Below are positions 50,761 through 57,782 of a stretch of 64,000 bases of DNA, one piece after another; the stretch's first letter is position 1; each line of letters starts with the position of its first letter. Origin of the DNA: Citricoccus muralis. GTDB lineage: Bacteria; Actinomycetota; Actinomycetes; Actinomycetales; Micrococcaceae. Location: contig NZ_CP121252.1 of NCBI RefSeq assembly GCF_029637705.1, positions 2,356,001 through 2,420,000 on the forward strand. Reading direction: 5' to 3'. The translations under genes were made by a program, and so were the position numbers. The notes under the pieces were generated by a model. It did not search any database and was not told the DNA's origin. It saw nothing but the letters and a program-made list of their open reading frames with translations.

Positions 50761-52754
50761 GCACCACCGATACGTCACAGCCCCCGATGACGTGGAGCCC
50801 CTCAGCAGAGCAGATTGACGAGGCCCGCCTGACGGATTTCATGCGGTGGGTCGAAACCCACCGCGGAGTCGCCCTCTCGGACTACCGCGAGGTGTGGTCC
50901 TGGTCGGTGTCGGAGCTGTCTGACTTCTGGGACTCGGTGCGACAGTACTTCCAGATCATCGGTGATGGTTTCGACGGTCCCGCTCTGGCCGATGAAACGA
51001 TGCCCGGGGCCACCTGGTACCCCGGTGCGACCCTGAACTTCGCCGAAAACGTCCTGCGCCACGCGAATGATCCCGAGCTGGTCCATGTGCCCGCCATCGT
51101 CGACATCGACGAGCAGGACACCCGCCACGATATCACCTGGGGCCAGCTCGCCGGCCGCGTCGGGGCCCTGTCGCAGCAGCTGCGGTCTCTCGGCGTCCGC
51201 CCGGGTGACCGTGTGGCGGCCGTGTTGCCGAACATCCCGGAAGCGATCATCGGCCTGCTTGCAGCGGCCTCCATCGGAGCGGTGTGGACGATCAACTCGC
51301 CCGATTTGTCCGCCCAGGCCACCCTGGACCGATTAGCGCAGCTGGAGCCGACGGTCCTCATTGCCGCCGACGGGTACCAATTCAACGGCAAGGATTTCGA
51401 ACGGCTCGAGCATCTTGCGGACGTCCGTGCGGGACTGCCAAGCGTCAAACACACCATCGTGGTCAACAAACTCAACTTAGAATTATCTGCTGACGATCTC
51501 GGCTACGAAGTCCTGGATTTTGCTGGGCTCACGGCGTCCCCCGTCGACCCTGAGTTTCTCCGCGTGCCATTCAGCCATCCGCTGTGGATCTTGTTCTCCT
51601 CCGGTACCACCGGGGCGCCCAAGGGCATCGTGCACAGCCACGGCGGCATGGCGCTGGAGGCCTCGAAGGGGTGCGGACTCAATCAGGACATGGGCCCCGG
51701 CGACCTCTACTACGTCGTCGCGAACACGTCGTGGATGGTGTGGAATACCCTCGTCAACAACCTCATGGTCGGCGCATCTGTCGTCACGTACGCGGGTTCT
51801 CCGACCTATCAGCGCAAGGACCGACAGTTCCACATCCTCGCTCACACGGGAGCCACCATGTTCGCCACCGGTGCCGCCTACCTGAGTCTGGTGCAGAAGG
51901 CCGGAGTGTATCCCGGACAGCAGTGGGATCTGTCTCGGCTTCGAGCCATTCTCTCCACCGGTTCGCCCCTGCCCGAATCGACCTGGAAGTGGGTGCACGA
52001 TGAGGTGAAGTCCGACGTGCATCTGGGATCAGATACCGGCGGCACGGACATCTGCTCGGGATTCATCGGTTCCAATCCGCTGGAGCCGGTTCGACTCGGA
52101 TACCTCCAAGGGCCTCTGCTCGGTGTAGCGGTCGAAGCACGGAGCGAGGCCGGAGATCCGGTGATCAACGAGGTGGGCGACCTGGTTGTCACGCGCCCCA
52201 TGCCCTCCATGCCTGTGTCCTTCTGGGGTGACGCGGACGGGTCCCGCTACCGTAGCTCCTACTTCGACAAATTCCCCGGAGATTGGACTCAAGGTGACTG
52301 GATCACCGAAACCGACTGGGGCGGATTCGTCGTGCATGGCCGCTCCGACGCAACGCTCAACCGACAGGGTGTCCGGTTGGGCAGCGCCGACATCTACAAC
52401 GCCGTCCAACACGTCCAGGAGGTCGCAGACTCACTGGTGATTGGCGTCGAGGAGTCGGACGGCGGATATTACATGCCGCTGTTCGTGGTGCTGAAAGAGG
52501 GGGCGACTCTTTCGGAGGAGCTGATCACGCGGATCGCCACCACCATCAGGTCTCATACCAGCGCTCGGCATGTGCCCGACACGGTCCTGGAGGCGCCAGC
52601 TATTCCCGTTACCCATGCGGGCAAGAAGATCGAGGTACCGATCAAGCGGCTGTTCTTGGGCCACCGCCCGGAGGACGTGATTAACGCGAGTTCCCTGTCC
52701 AACCCAGAAGCCCTCGACTGGTTCATCCGCCAAGCCCGGCAACCTCGAGATTGA
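50757..52754 (+). CDS. aacS: Acetoacetyl-CoA synthetase (acetoacetate:CoA ligase)
   Basis: A 665-residue AMP-forming ligase. The adenylation P-loop is FSSGTTGAPKGIVHSHGG, the characteristic GSDTGGTDICSGFIG block follows, and the catalytic lysine near the end lies in VTHAGKKIEVPIKRLF, an AacS-type C-terminus. The N-terminal TFTWSP-like block and W-Y-P-G-A-T-L-N-F-A-E-N segment also match AacS. It would convert acetoacetate or a similar 3-oxoacid to its CoA ester, ready for thiolysis. It overlaps the phosphatase gene upstream. Its presence is the strongest clue that the carboxylase product is a 3-oxoacid. Confidence 0.92.
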   Translation: MSTTDTSQPPMTWSPSAEQIDEARLTDFMRWVETHRGVALSDYREVWSWSVSELSDFWDSVRQYFQIIGDGFDGPALADETMPGATWYPGATLNFAENVLRHANDPELVHVPAIVDIDEQDTRHDITWGQLAGRVGALSQQLRSLGVRPGDRVAAVLPNIPEAIIGLLAAASIGAVWTINSPDLSAQATLDRLAQLEPTVLIAADGYQFNGKDFERLEHLADVRAGLPSVKHTIVVNKLNLELSADDLGYEVLDFAGLTASPVDPEFLRVPFSHPLWILFSSGTTGAPKGIVHSHGGMALEASKGCGLNQDMGPGDLYYVVANTSWMVWNTLVNNLMVGASVVTYAGSPTYQRKDRQFHILAHTGATMFATGAAYLSLVQKAGVYPGQQWDLSRLRAILSTGSPLPESTWKWVHDEVKSDVHLGSDTGGTDICSGFIGSNPLEPVRLGYLQGPLLGVAVEARSEAGDPVINEVGDLVVTRPMPSMPVSFWGDADGSRYRSSYFDKFPGDWTQGDWITETDWGGFVVHGRSDATLNRQGVRLGSADIYNAVQHVQEVADSLVIGVEESDGGYYMPLFVVLKEGATLSEELITRIATTIRSHTSARHVPDTVLEAPAIPVTHAGKKIEVPIKRLFLGHRPEDVINASSLSNPEALDWFIRQARQPRD

Positions 52755-52782
52755 TGACTCCCCACGCTGAAGAGGACACCCT

Positions 52783-53532
52783 ATGACACCTGAGATTTCG
52801 GAGGAGATCGCCACACGCATGGCCGTGGACCCGCAAGCCCACGCGGAGGACCCACGTGCGATGGCCTTTGAAACGGAATTCCCCGTCCGGCCCATACCTG
52901 CCCGCGGTCCGGTTGCCACGGGACCGATTTCTCTGACTCCCGCCACTGGTGATGACCGGCTGTGGAGAGCTATCGAGCCGGAGCTGCGAGCACGGGCCAA
53001 CGACATTCACCTGCCCATCTCCGCGGCCTATGCCGCCCGATTGTGCGATGCCTACCCGCAGGCCGACCGCGAGCTCGTCATGGTGGCGATCATCCTCCAT
53101 GACACCGGATGGGCTCATGTGGACCAGTCACGGGTGATCTCCGAAGGTTTCAGGTCCGGGGGCGACTGGAGGAAGCAGCTCATTCGCTTCGAGCACGAAG
53201 TCGAAGGATGCAAAGTCGCCCGCCGCGTCCTGCCCAGCCTGGGATATGATCAGGCGTTCGTCGAGCGCGTCTGCACGATCATCGACGGACATGACACTCG
53301 CCTCGTTGCCTATTCCCTCGAGGACGCGCTGGTCAGGGACGCCGACCGGCTCTGGCGCTTCGACGGACCCGGGATCGCGTTATCCACTCAATGGACGGGA
53401 TTGGACGTCACGACGTACCTGGATGACGTGGAACGCCGGTTCGTGCCCGAATTGATCACTGAGGCAGCGGTGCAGATGGCCCGCCAAGACTTGGATCGCC
53501 ATCAAGCACTTCTGCGAACGCGCCTGAGCTAG
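52783..53532 (+). CDS. HD-domain hydrolase
   Basis: A 249-residue protein with an HD phosphohydrolase domain covering about residues 60-200. The metal motif lies in VAIILHDTGWAHVD, a further His in IIDGHDTRLVAYSL, and the final Asp in RDADRLWRF. The N-terminal 50 residues are Pro-rich and not conserved. It follows aacS by 28 bases with AGAGGACACCCT before the ATG and is probably the last operon gene. HD enzymes hydrolyse nucleotides or phosphate esters; a role in controlling the dikinase or clearing a phosphorylated intermediate is inference only. Confidence 0.8.
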   Translation: MTPEISEEIATRMAVDPQAHAEDPRAMAFETEFPVRPIPARGPVATGPISLTPATGDDRLWRAIEPELRARANDIHLPISAAYAARLCDAYPQADRELVMVAIILHDTGWAHVDQSRVISEGFRSGGDWRKQLIRFEHEVEGCKVARRVLPSLGYDQAFVERVCTIIDGHDTRLVAYSLEDALVRDADRLWRFDGPGIALSTQWTGLDVTTYLDDVERRFVPELITEAAVQMARQDLDRHQALLRTRLS

Positions 53533-53610
53533 GCCCTGTTACGAAAGTCGCTGGACTGCCGGTGGATCACGTAGATGATAATGATGCCCCTTCGACTCCT
53601 CACCATCGGA

Positions 53611-53739
53611 TCATTGATTCAGGCACCTGGTCCGAAGACGCCTGCTGATCGCCACTCCGACAGTGATGACACCGAAGACAAGCGCCCCGAACGCGATGAA
53701 CACTCCCAGGATGAAGAGAACACCGAGGATGAAGTCCAT
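53611..53739 (-). CDS. Possible 42-residue membrane microprotein
   Basis: The reverse strand from an ATG at 53739 reads MDFILGVLFILGVFIAFGAL then VFGVITVGVAISRRLRTRCLNQ and stops at 53611. It is a single hydrophobic helix followed by a basic tail, a plausible inner-membrane peptide. There is no strong ribosome-binding site; GTTAGACTGG upstream could supply a -10 box. It lies in the gap between the HD gene and the truncated IS. Confidence is limited because short hydrophobic frames arise by chance. Confidence 0.4.
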   Translation of the reverse strand: MDFILGVLFILGVFIAFGALVFGVITVGVAISRRLRTRCLNQ

Positions 53740-53848
53740 GCGGGCAGGCCTGTCCGTTGATGGGGCAAGTGAATAACTCCAGTCTAACGGTCACGATGGG
53801 CAGGTCAGTCATTGTGATGGCACGCCGAGATAAAGCACCCCGTTCCGT

Positions 53849-54365
53849 GGTGCCTCATCGTCAAGTCCCCGGGAAATGATTCCTCGTGCCTCATGGAAAA
53901 GTCCCCGCGAAACGGTGTTGTGGTTAGGCGCTACGGGCTCGGCGTTGATCGATCTTGATCCATTCCGCGTCGGGCATGGCCGCAGCGGCCGCGTATTCCA
54001 GTTCGCGTTCTAGCCGTCGGGTGGGTTCTTTCGCGTTCTCGATCAATCGGTGCTGGATCGAGGTGATCTTACGAGCGATCTCAACGACGTTTAGTGAGGC
54101 TTTATACGCGGCGAGCTCGGCTTCTTGGGCCGGGCTAAGCACTCCAGCGGCTAAGAGCCGGTGATACGGCGATAAGGGCTTGTCGTAGACCCGTTTCCGG
54201 CGGCCAACCGCATCAGTGGTGTATCCGATGGGTTTCTTCGTGGGGGTGTAGTAATTCAGCCGGTCACACACCAATGGCCATAACTGATTCAACAGCTCAC
54301 GTTGATGAGGGGTGTCGTACCGGTAGTAGAACCCGTACCGGCGCACGAGATGGTTGTTCTTCGAC
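53849..54365 (-). mobile_element. Truncated IS element (3-prime end only), copy 1
   Basis: The left boundary carries two ~24-bp repeats of the type GTGCCTCAT-N-AAGTCCCCG (53849 onward and 53885 onward), the same terminal motif that begins the IS copy at 62.8 kb. Between these repeats and 54365 lies the 3-prime third of the transposase gene. Over about 235 bases it differs from the other copy at only a handful of positions by eye. The 5-prime part is missing and the break point abuts a 27-bp perfect inverted repeat. Confidence 0.8.
53924..54365 (-). pseudogene. Transposase C-terminal fragment
   Basis: The reverse strand encodes SKNNHLVRRYGFYYRYDTPH, then RELLNQLWPLVCDRLNYYTP, TTDAVGRRKRVYDKPLSPYH and a C-terminal helical tail ending IDQRRARSA. 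It matches the end of the integrase-core transposase of the second IS copy from the catalytic Glu region onward; the two catalytic Asp residues lie in the lost part. An open frame continues from the inverted repeat into this fragment, but the first dozen residues are not transposase. It is non-functional. Confidence 0.82.
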
Positions 54366-54430
54366 TTGAACCGTCCCTGGTTCTGTGCCGCTTCTATGCG
54401 GGGAGCGGCACAGAACCAGGGACGGTTCAA
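54366..54430. repeat. 27-bp perfect inverted repeat at the IS break point
   Basis: Arms at 54366-54392 and 54404-54430 are perfect complements (TTGAACCGTCCCTGG...CCAGGGACGGTTCAA) around an 11-nt loop. The repeat sits exactly between the truncated transposase and the IclR remnant. It could be the end of another element or a fold-back scar from the deletion. It lacks a U-tract on either side, so a terminator role is less likely. Confidence 0.75.
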
Positions 54431-54482
54431 AGCGTCGACAACGTCGTTTAGGTAACCTGACCCAGATTGAATACGAACTAGT

Positions 54483-54955
54483 TCACCACAAAGCCGTCGC
54501 CTGGCGGCATCAACCCCGGGGTCAACTCAACCTTCAGCAGTCTCTTCATCGACGGCGTGGAGTCCACCCGCGCGCTCCGGGCAAGCCCGCGAGTTGGCGT
54601 GCGAATGTCTGACCACGCCACGGCGGGCGGGAAAATCCAGGTGGCTCATCTGGATCAGAAGGAACTGATCGATCTGTTCCCAGTGGGTTTGAAACCACTC
54701 ACCTCGCATACCGAAACTGATCTGCAGGCGTTATTCAAAGAGCTCAAACGATGCCGGGACCGAGGCTATGCCCTTTCTCGCGAAGAGAGCACCGAAGGCA
54801 TCTCAGCGATAAGCGTTCCCATACAGAACTCCCACCAGCGAACGGTGGCCGCACTCAGCGTGGTGGCTCCGTCTTCCCGGCTACCTCACACCAGATTTAA
54901 CCCAATGATCCGCATGCTCGCTGAGGTCGCAGCTACCGTGCGCTCAAGTATCTAA
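54483..54955 (+). pseudogene. IclR-family regulator remnant (C-terminal effector domain)
   Basis: The open frame begins after a TAG at 54480 and reads FTTKPSPGGINPGVNSTFSS, then LFIDGVESTRALRASPRVGV, HATAGGKIQVAHLDQKELIDLF, RCRDRGYALSREESTEGISA, VAALSVVAPSSRLPHTRF and RMLAEVAATVRSSI. This is the order of an IclR effector-binding domain. The winged-helix domain and proper start are missing; upstream lies the inverted repeat and IS fragment. It is likely the victim of the IS rearrangement. A GTG at 54557 could start a shorter product but would lack a DNA-binding domain. Confidence 0.65.
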
Positions 54956-55157
54956 TCGCCACATCGTTCGGCGTTCGGCCGAATACCTCCGAGACTATGA
55001 CGGTCCTAAAGGAGCGGCCGCAACGACAGCCAAAAAGCAGGAACGACCGCCATCTGTACTACCTCGCGTTTGCCGCGGCCAGTAGAACACCCGCCCCGGC
55101 GGACCCCGGACAGCAGAAGCCCCAGACCACTGATGCGATCCGGGGCTTCATTTCGCC
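54956..55157. other. Intergenic region downstream of tRNA-Met
   Basis: No convincing gene. On the reverse strand GAAGCCCC and GGGGCTTC (within about 55119-55154) form an 8-bp stem with an 18-nt loop just past the tRNA-Met 3-prime end, a possible terminator without a clear U-tract. The rest shows no recognisable features. Confidence 0.35.
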
Positions 55158-55234
55158 TGGTAGCGGTGGCGGGACTCGATCCCGCGACCTCACGATTATG
55201 AGTCGTGCGCTCTAACCAGCTGAGCTACACCGCC
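55158..55234 (-). tRNA. tRNA-Met (CAT), elongator type
   Basis: A 77-nt cloverleaf including an encoded CCA. The acceptor GGCGGTG pairs with CACCGCT (G1-U72 wobble), the anticodon stem is CACGA/TCGTG and the loop CTCATAA gives anticodon CAT. The anticodon stem lacks the three G-C pairs of the initiator, so it is an elongator tRNA-Met; a lysidine-type tRNA-Ile cannot be fully excluded. Confidence 0.92.
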
Positions 55235-55236
55235 AC

Positions 55237-55279
55237 GAAATGAAATGCCCGCGCGGGATGCGCGCGGGCTCTTCATTTC
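55237..55279. repeat. Long hairpin between tRNA-Thr and tRNA-Met
   Basis: GAAATGAA (55237-55244) pairs with TTCATTTC (55272-55279), and inside it GCCCGCGCG pairs with CGCGCGGGC around a 5-nt loop. The 17 paired bases on each side are interrupted by one 2-nt mismatch. On the reverse strand it follows tRNA-Thr and precedes tRNA-Met; it may act as a processing hairpin or a leaky terminator. Confidence 0.6.
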
Positions 55280-55281
55280 AG

Positions 55282-55353
55282 AGCCCCGACCGGGAATCGA
55301 TCCCGGGACCTCAGTCTTACCAAGACTGCGCTCTACCACTGAGCTATCGGGGC
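55282..55353 (-). tRNA. tRNA-Thr (GGT anticodon)
   Basis: A 72-nt cloverleaf. The acceptor GCCCCGA pairs with TCGGGGC, the D-stem is GCTC/GAGC, the anticodon stem is CAGTC/GACTG with loop TTGGTAA (GGT) and the T-arm is CCGGG-ATCGATT-CCCGG. CCA is not encoded. It lies upstream of tRNA-Met on the same strand. Confidence 0.96.
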
Positions 55354-55492
55354 AACGAAGAAAGACTTTACCAGCGATTCACACGGATGTGAAATTGAGA
55401 ACGGGCCCGTGATGGTGACCTCTCTCACGCCAGGATGGAGCGGTGCTCATCCAGGTCAATCTTCAGTTTTTTCGCGCCCTCAGACGCGAAGA

Positions 55493-57499
55493 TCAGTACC
55501 GCGAATCACGGCTCTTGCGGTCGGAGGAGGACCAGCGATCCTTCTTCTTCCGGCCCTCGCCATATCCCCCGCGAGCGTCGTCGCGAGAGTCTCCGCGGCG
55601 GTCGTCTCGCCGGTTGTTGTCGGAGCCGCCCTTGAAGCCGCCACGGCCGCCTTTGTAGCCGCCCTTGGTGTAGCCGCCGCGGCCACCGCGATCATCGCGA
55701 TCGTCACCGCCACGCTCGGCGCGGGTGGGGCGTCCGGAGTCCAGGCGCAGCTGCAACGGACGACCGTTGATGGTGGCGTGCTGGAGTGCCTCGCGCTGTT
55801 GGGCGCTCAGGTTTGCAGGCAGTTCCACCAGGGAGTGGGTCGGGCGAATGTCGATGCCACCGATCTGGCGGGCGCTAATGCCGGCTTCGTTGGCGATGGC
55901 GCCCACGATGTTGCCCGGCTGCACGCGGTCCTTGCGACCCACGGCGATCCAGTAGGTGGCGTTCCCTTCAGAAGGGCCACGGCTGGGTCCGCGGGAGCCA
56001 CGACCGTCACGATCGTTGCGGTCGTTCTTGCCGGCGCCACCGCGCATGGGAGGCAGATCCGGCTCTTCAGCCAGCAGCGACTTGCCGCCCTGGGCGATCT
56101 TGGCCAGCGCGGCAGCCACATCGGCGGCGGGCACGTCGTGCTCGTCCACGTAGCGGTCCACGAGGTCGCGGAACACCGACAGCGATCCCTCCTCACTCTG
56201 AGCCAGGGTGCTGGTGATCTCCTCGGCGAACCGGGAGAGCCGGGAGGTGTTCACGTCGTCGACGCTGGGCAGCTGGATCTGCTCGACCGTCTGCTTGGTG
56301 GTCTTCTCGATGGCGCGCAGCAGGTACTTCTCGCGCGGGGTCATCAGCAACACGGCGTCACCCTTGCGCCCGGCGCGGCCGGTACGGCCAATGCGGTGCA
56401 CGTAGGAGGCGACGTCGTGAGGGATGTCGTAGTTGATGACGTGGCTGATGCGCTCGACGTCGAGACCGCGGGCCGCCACGTCGGTGGCCACGAGGATGTC
56501 GACGGCACCGGAGCGCAGGTTCTCCACGGTCTTCTCGCGCAGGTTCTGCGGGATGTCACCGGAGATCGCAGCCGCGCGGAATCCGCGGGCGTTGAGCTTG
56601 GCGGTGAGCTCCTCCGTGGAGTTGCGGGTGCGGACGAAGGCGATCACGCCGTCGTGGTCTTCGGTCTCCAGGATGCGGGTCATCGCCTCGAGCTTCCACG
56701 GGCCGGTGACCTGCAGGTAGCGCTGGCGGATGTTGGTGGCCGGGGTGGACTGTGCGGAGACGCGCACCTCGGCGGCATTGTTGAGGTAGTTACCGGTGAT
56801 GCGGCGGATCGCCGAGGGCATGGTGGCGGAGAACAGCGCGGTCTGCTTGCCCTCGGGAGTGGCGGAGAGGATCTTGTCGACCTCTTCGGCAAAGCCCATG
56901 CGCAGCATCTCGTCCGCCTCGTCGAGCACCAGGTAGTCAAGCGCGGAGAGGTCCAGGGAGCCCTTCTCAATGTGGTCGATCACACGGCCAGGGGTACCGA
57001 TGACCACGGGGGCGCCGCGGCGCAGGCCGGCCAGCTGAGGGCCGTAGGGGGCGCCACCGTAGACGGGCACCACGGAGATGTTGTCGAGGTGCTTGGCGTA
57101 GGAGGTGAAGGCCTCGGCAACCTGCAGGGCGAGTTCGCGGGTGGGCGCCAGCACCAGGATGCGCGGCGAGGTTCCGGGGCCGGTGACGTCGATGGTCTCG
57201 GCCAGCCGCGACAGGGCGGGCAGCGCGAAGGCGGCCGTCTTGCCGGTGCCGGTCTGGGCCAGACCCACGACGTCGCGTCCGGCGAGCAGCAGCGGGATGG
57301 TCTGCTCCTGGATCGGCGAGGGGGTCTCATAGCCGAGATCCTCGAGCGCAGCCAGCACGCGGCCGTCGAGGCCGAGCTCGGTGAACGGCGTCGCCGTATT
57401 CTTCGCCGTGTTCTCGGCGGTTTCGACTGCTTCGGTCGATGCGGCTGGTTCGGCGGTTTCGGTGGTGGGGTCAGTGGTGACAGGGGTGTTTTCGGACAC
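55493..57499 (-). CDS. deaD: DEAD-box ATP-dependent RNA helicase (DeaD/CsdA-like)
   Basis: A 668-residue RNA helicase that unwinds structured RNA, probably in ribosome assembly, decay or cold adaptation. An acidic leader (residues 1-40) precedes the Q motif (ELGLDGRVLAALEDLGYETPSPIQ), Walker A AQTGTGKTAAF, PTRELALQ, DEAD box LDEADEMLRMG, SAT and the helicase C domain (VATDVAARGLDVERISHVIN, HRIGRTGRAG). A DbpA-type RNA-binding domain follows (TYWIAVGRKDRVQPGNIVGA), and the C-terminus is an RGG/Gly/Arg/Asp-rich RNA-binding tail. It starts with GTG seven bases after GAGGAAAA. It is preceded by a long, hairpin-rich leader. Confidence 0.94.
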   Translation of the reverse strand: MSENTPVTTDPTTETAEPAASTEAVETAENTAKNTATPFTELGLDGRVLAALEDLGYETPSPIQEQTIPLLLAGRDVVGLAQTGTGKTAAFALPALSRLAETIDVTGPGTSPRILVLAPTRELALQVAEAFTSYAKHLDNISVVPVYGGAPYGPQLAGLRRGAPVVIGTPGRVIDHIEKGSLDLSALDYLVLDEADEMLRMGFAEEVDKILSATPEGKQTALFSATMPSAIRRITGNYLNNAAEVRVSAQSTPATNIRQRYLQVTGPWKLEAMTRILETEDHDGVIAFVRTRNSTEELTAKLNARGFRAAAISGDIPQNLREKTVENLRSGAVDILVATDVAARGLDVERISHVINYDIPHDVASYVHRIGRTGRAGRKGDAVLLMTPREKYLLRAIEKTTKQTVEQIQLPSVDDVNTSRLSRFAEEITSTLAQSEEGSLSVFRDLVDRYVDEHDVPAADVAAALAKIAQGGKSLLAEEPDLPPMRGGAGKNDRNDRDGRGSRGPSRGPSEGNATYWIAVGRKDRVQPGNIVGAIANEAGISARQIGGIDIRPTHSLVELPANLSAQQREALQHATINGRPLQLRLDSGRPTRAERGGDDRDDRGGRGGYTKGGYKGGRGGFKGGSDNNRRDDRRGDSRDDARGGYGEGRKKKDRWSSSDRKSRDSRY

Positions 57500-57744
57500 G
57501 AGTTTTCCTCATCAGGGGTCGCAGCGCACAGCATGTTGGGAGCGTGCTCGGATGGTCATCTACCTGAGGTGATCTTCCGGCGACATCCCTGCGTGCACGG
57601 TCCAACATCGTGCTACTTTCACTTCCCTGACGCTGACGCTCAGCGCTTCACAGGCACACCCACGGGACGCAGTTTTTCTGCGGCAAACGGTGTGGGGGAT
57701 AGACCGGATCTGGTCTCAGTACTCCTCCAGTGTACGTCACATCC
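57500..57744 (-). promoter_or_regulatory. Hairpin-rich leader upstream of deaD
   Basis: No gene is seen in this stretch. Short inverted repeats include GCTGA-CGC-TCAGC, CGCAG-TTTTT-CTGCG and AGACC-GGATCT-GGTCT. A long structured leader would suit a helicase that controls its own mRNA, as known for some cold-shock helicase genes. No clear -35/-10 pair is identified. Confidence 0.35.
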
Positions 57745-57772
57745 GCGCGGACCCCGTACCCGGGGCCCGCGC
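57745..57772 (-). terminator. GC-rich hairpin after metB
   Basis: On the reverse strand GCGCGGGCCCC pairs with GGGGTCCGCGC (11 bp with one G-U) around a 6-nt loop, starting 10 bases after the metB stop. It lacks a U-tract, which is common for actinobacterial terminators. Confidence 0.6.
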
Positions 57773-57782
57773 ACGTGAGCAA

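Noticed and set aside
43375-53532. A phenol carboxylation pathway
   Set aside because: The phenylphosphate-synthase-like subunits suggested it, but no UbiD-type phenylphosphate carboxylase is present, whereas biotin carboxylase parts and acetoacetyl-CoA synthetase are. A ketone route fits the gene set better.
53536-53550. CTGTTACGAAA match between the gap after the HD gene and the interior of the transposase gene
   Set aside because: An 11-base identity with no matching flanks; most likely chance, not another IS fragment.
54385-54612. A 75-codon forward frame through the inverted repeat
   Set aside because: It starts inside the palindrome and is out of frame with the IclR remnant; composition is not coding-like.
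54997-55215. A 72-codon forward frame
   Set aside because: It runs into the tRNA-Met gene and has no ribosome-binding site or recognisable domain.
55409-57778. A 789-codon open frame on the forward strand
   Set aside because: It is antisense to the full-length DEAD-box helicase. The Val/Gly/Leu-rich translation has no domain and simply reflects the codon bias of the real gene.
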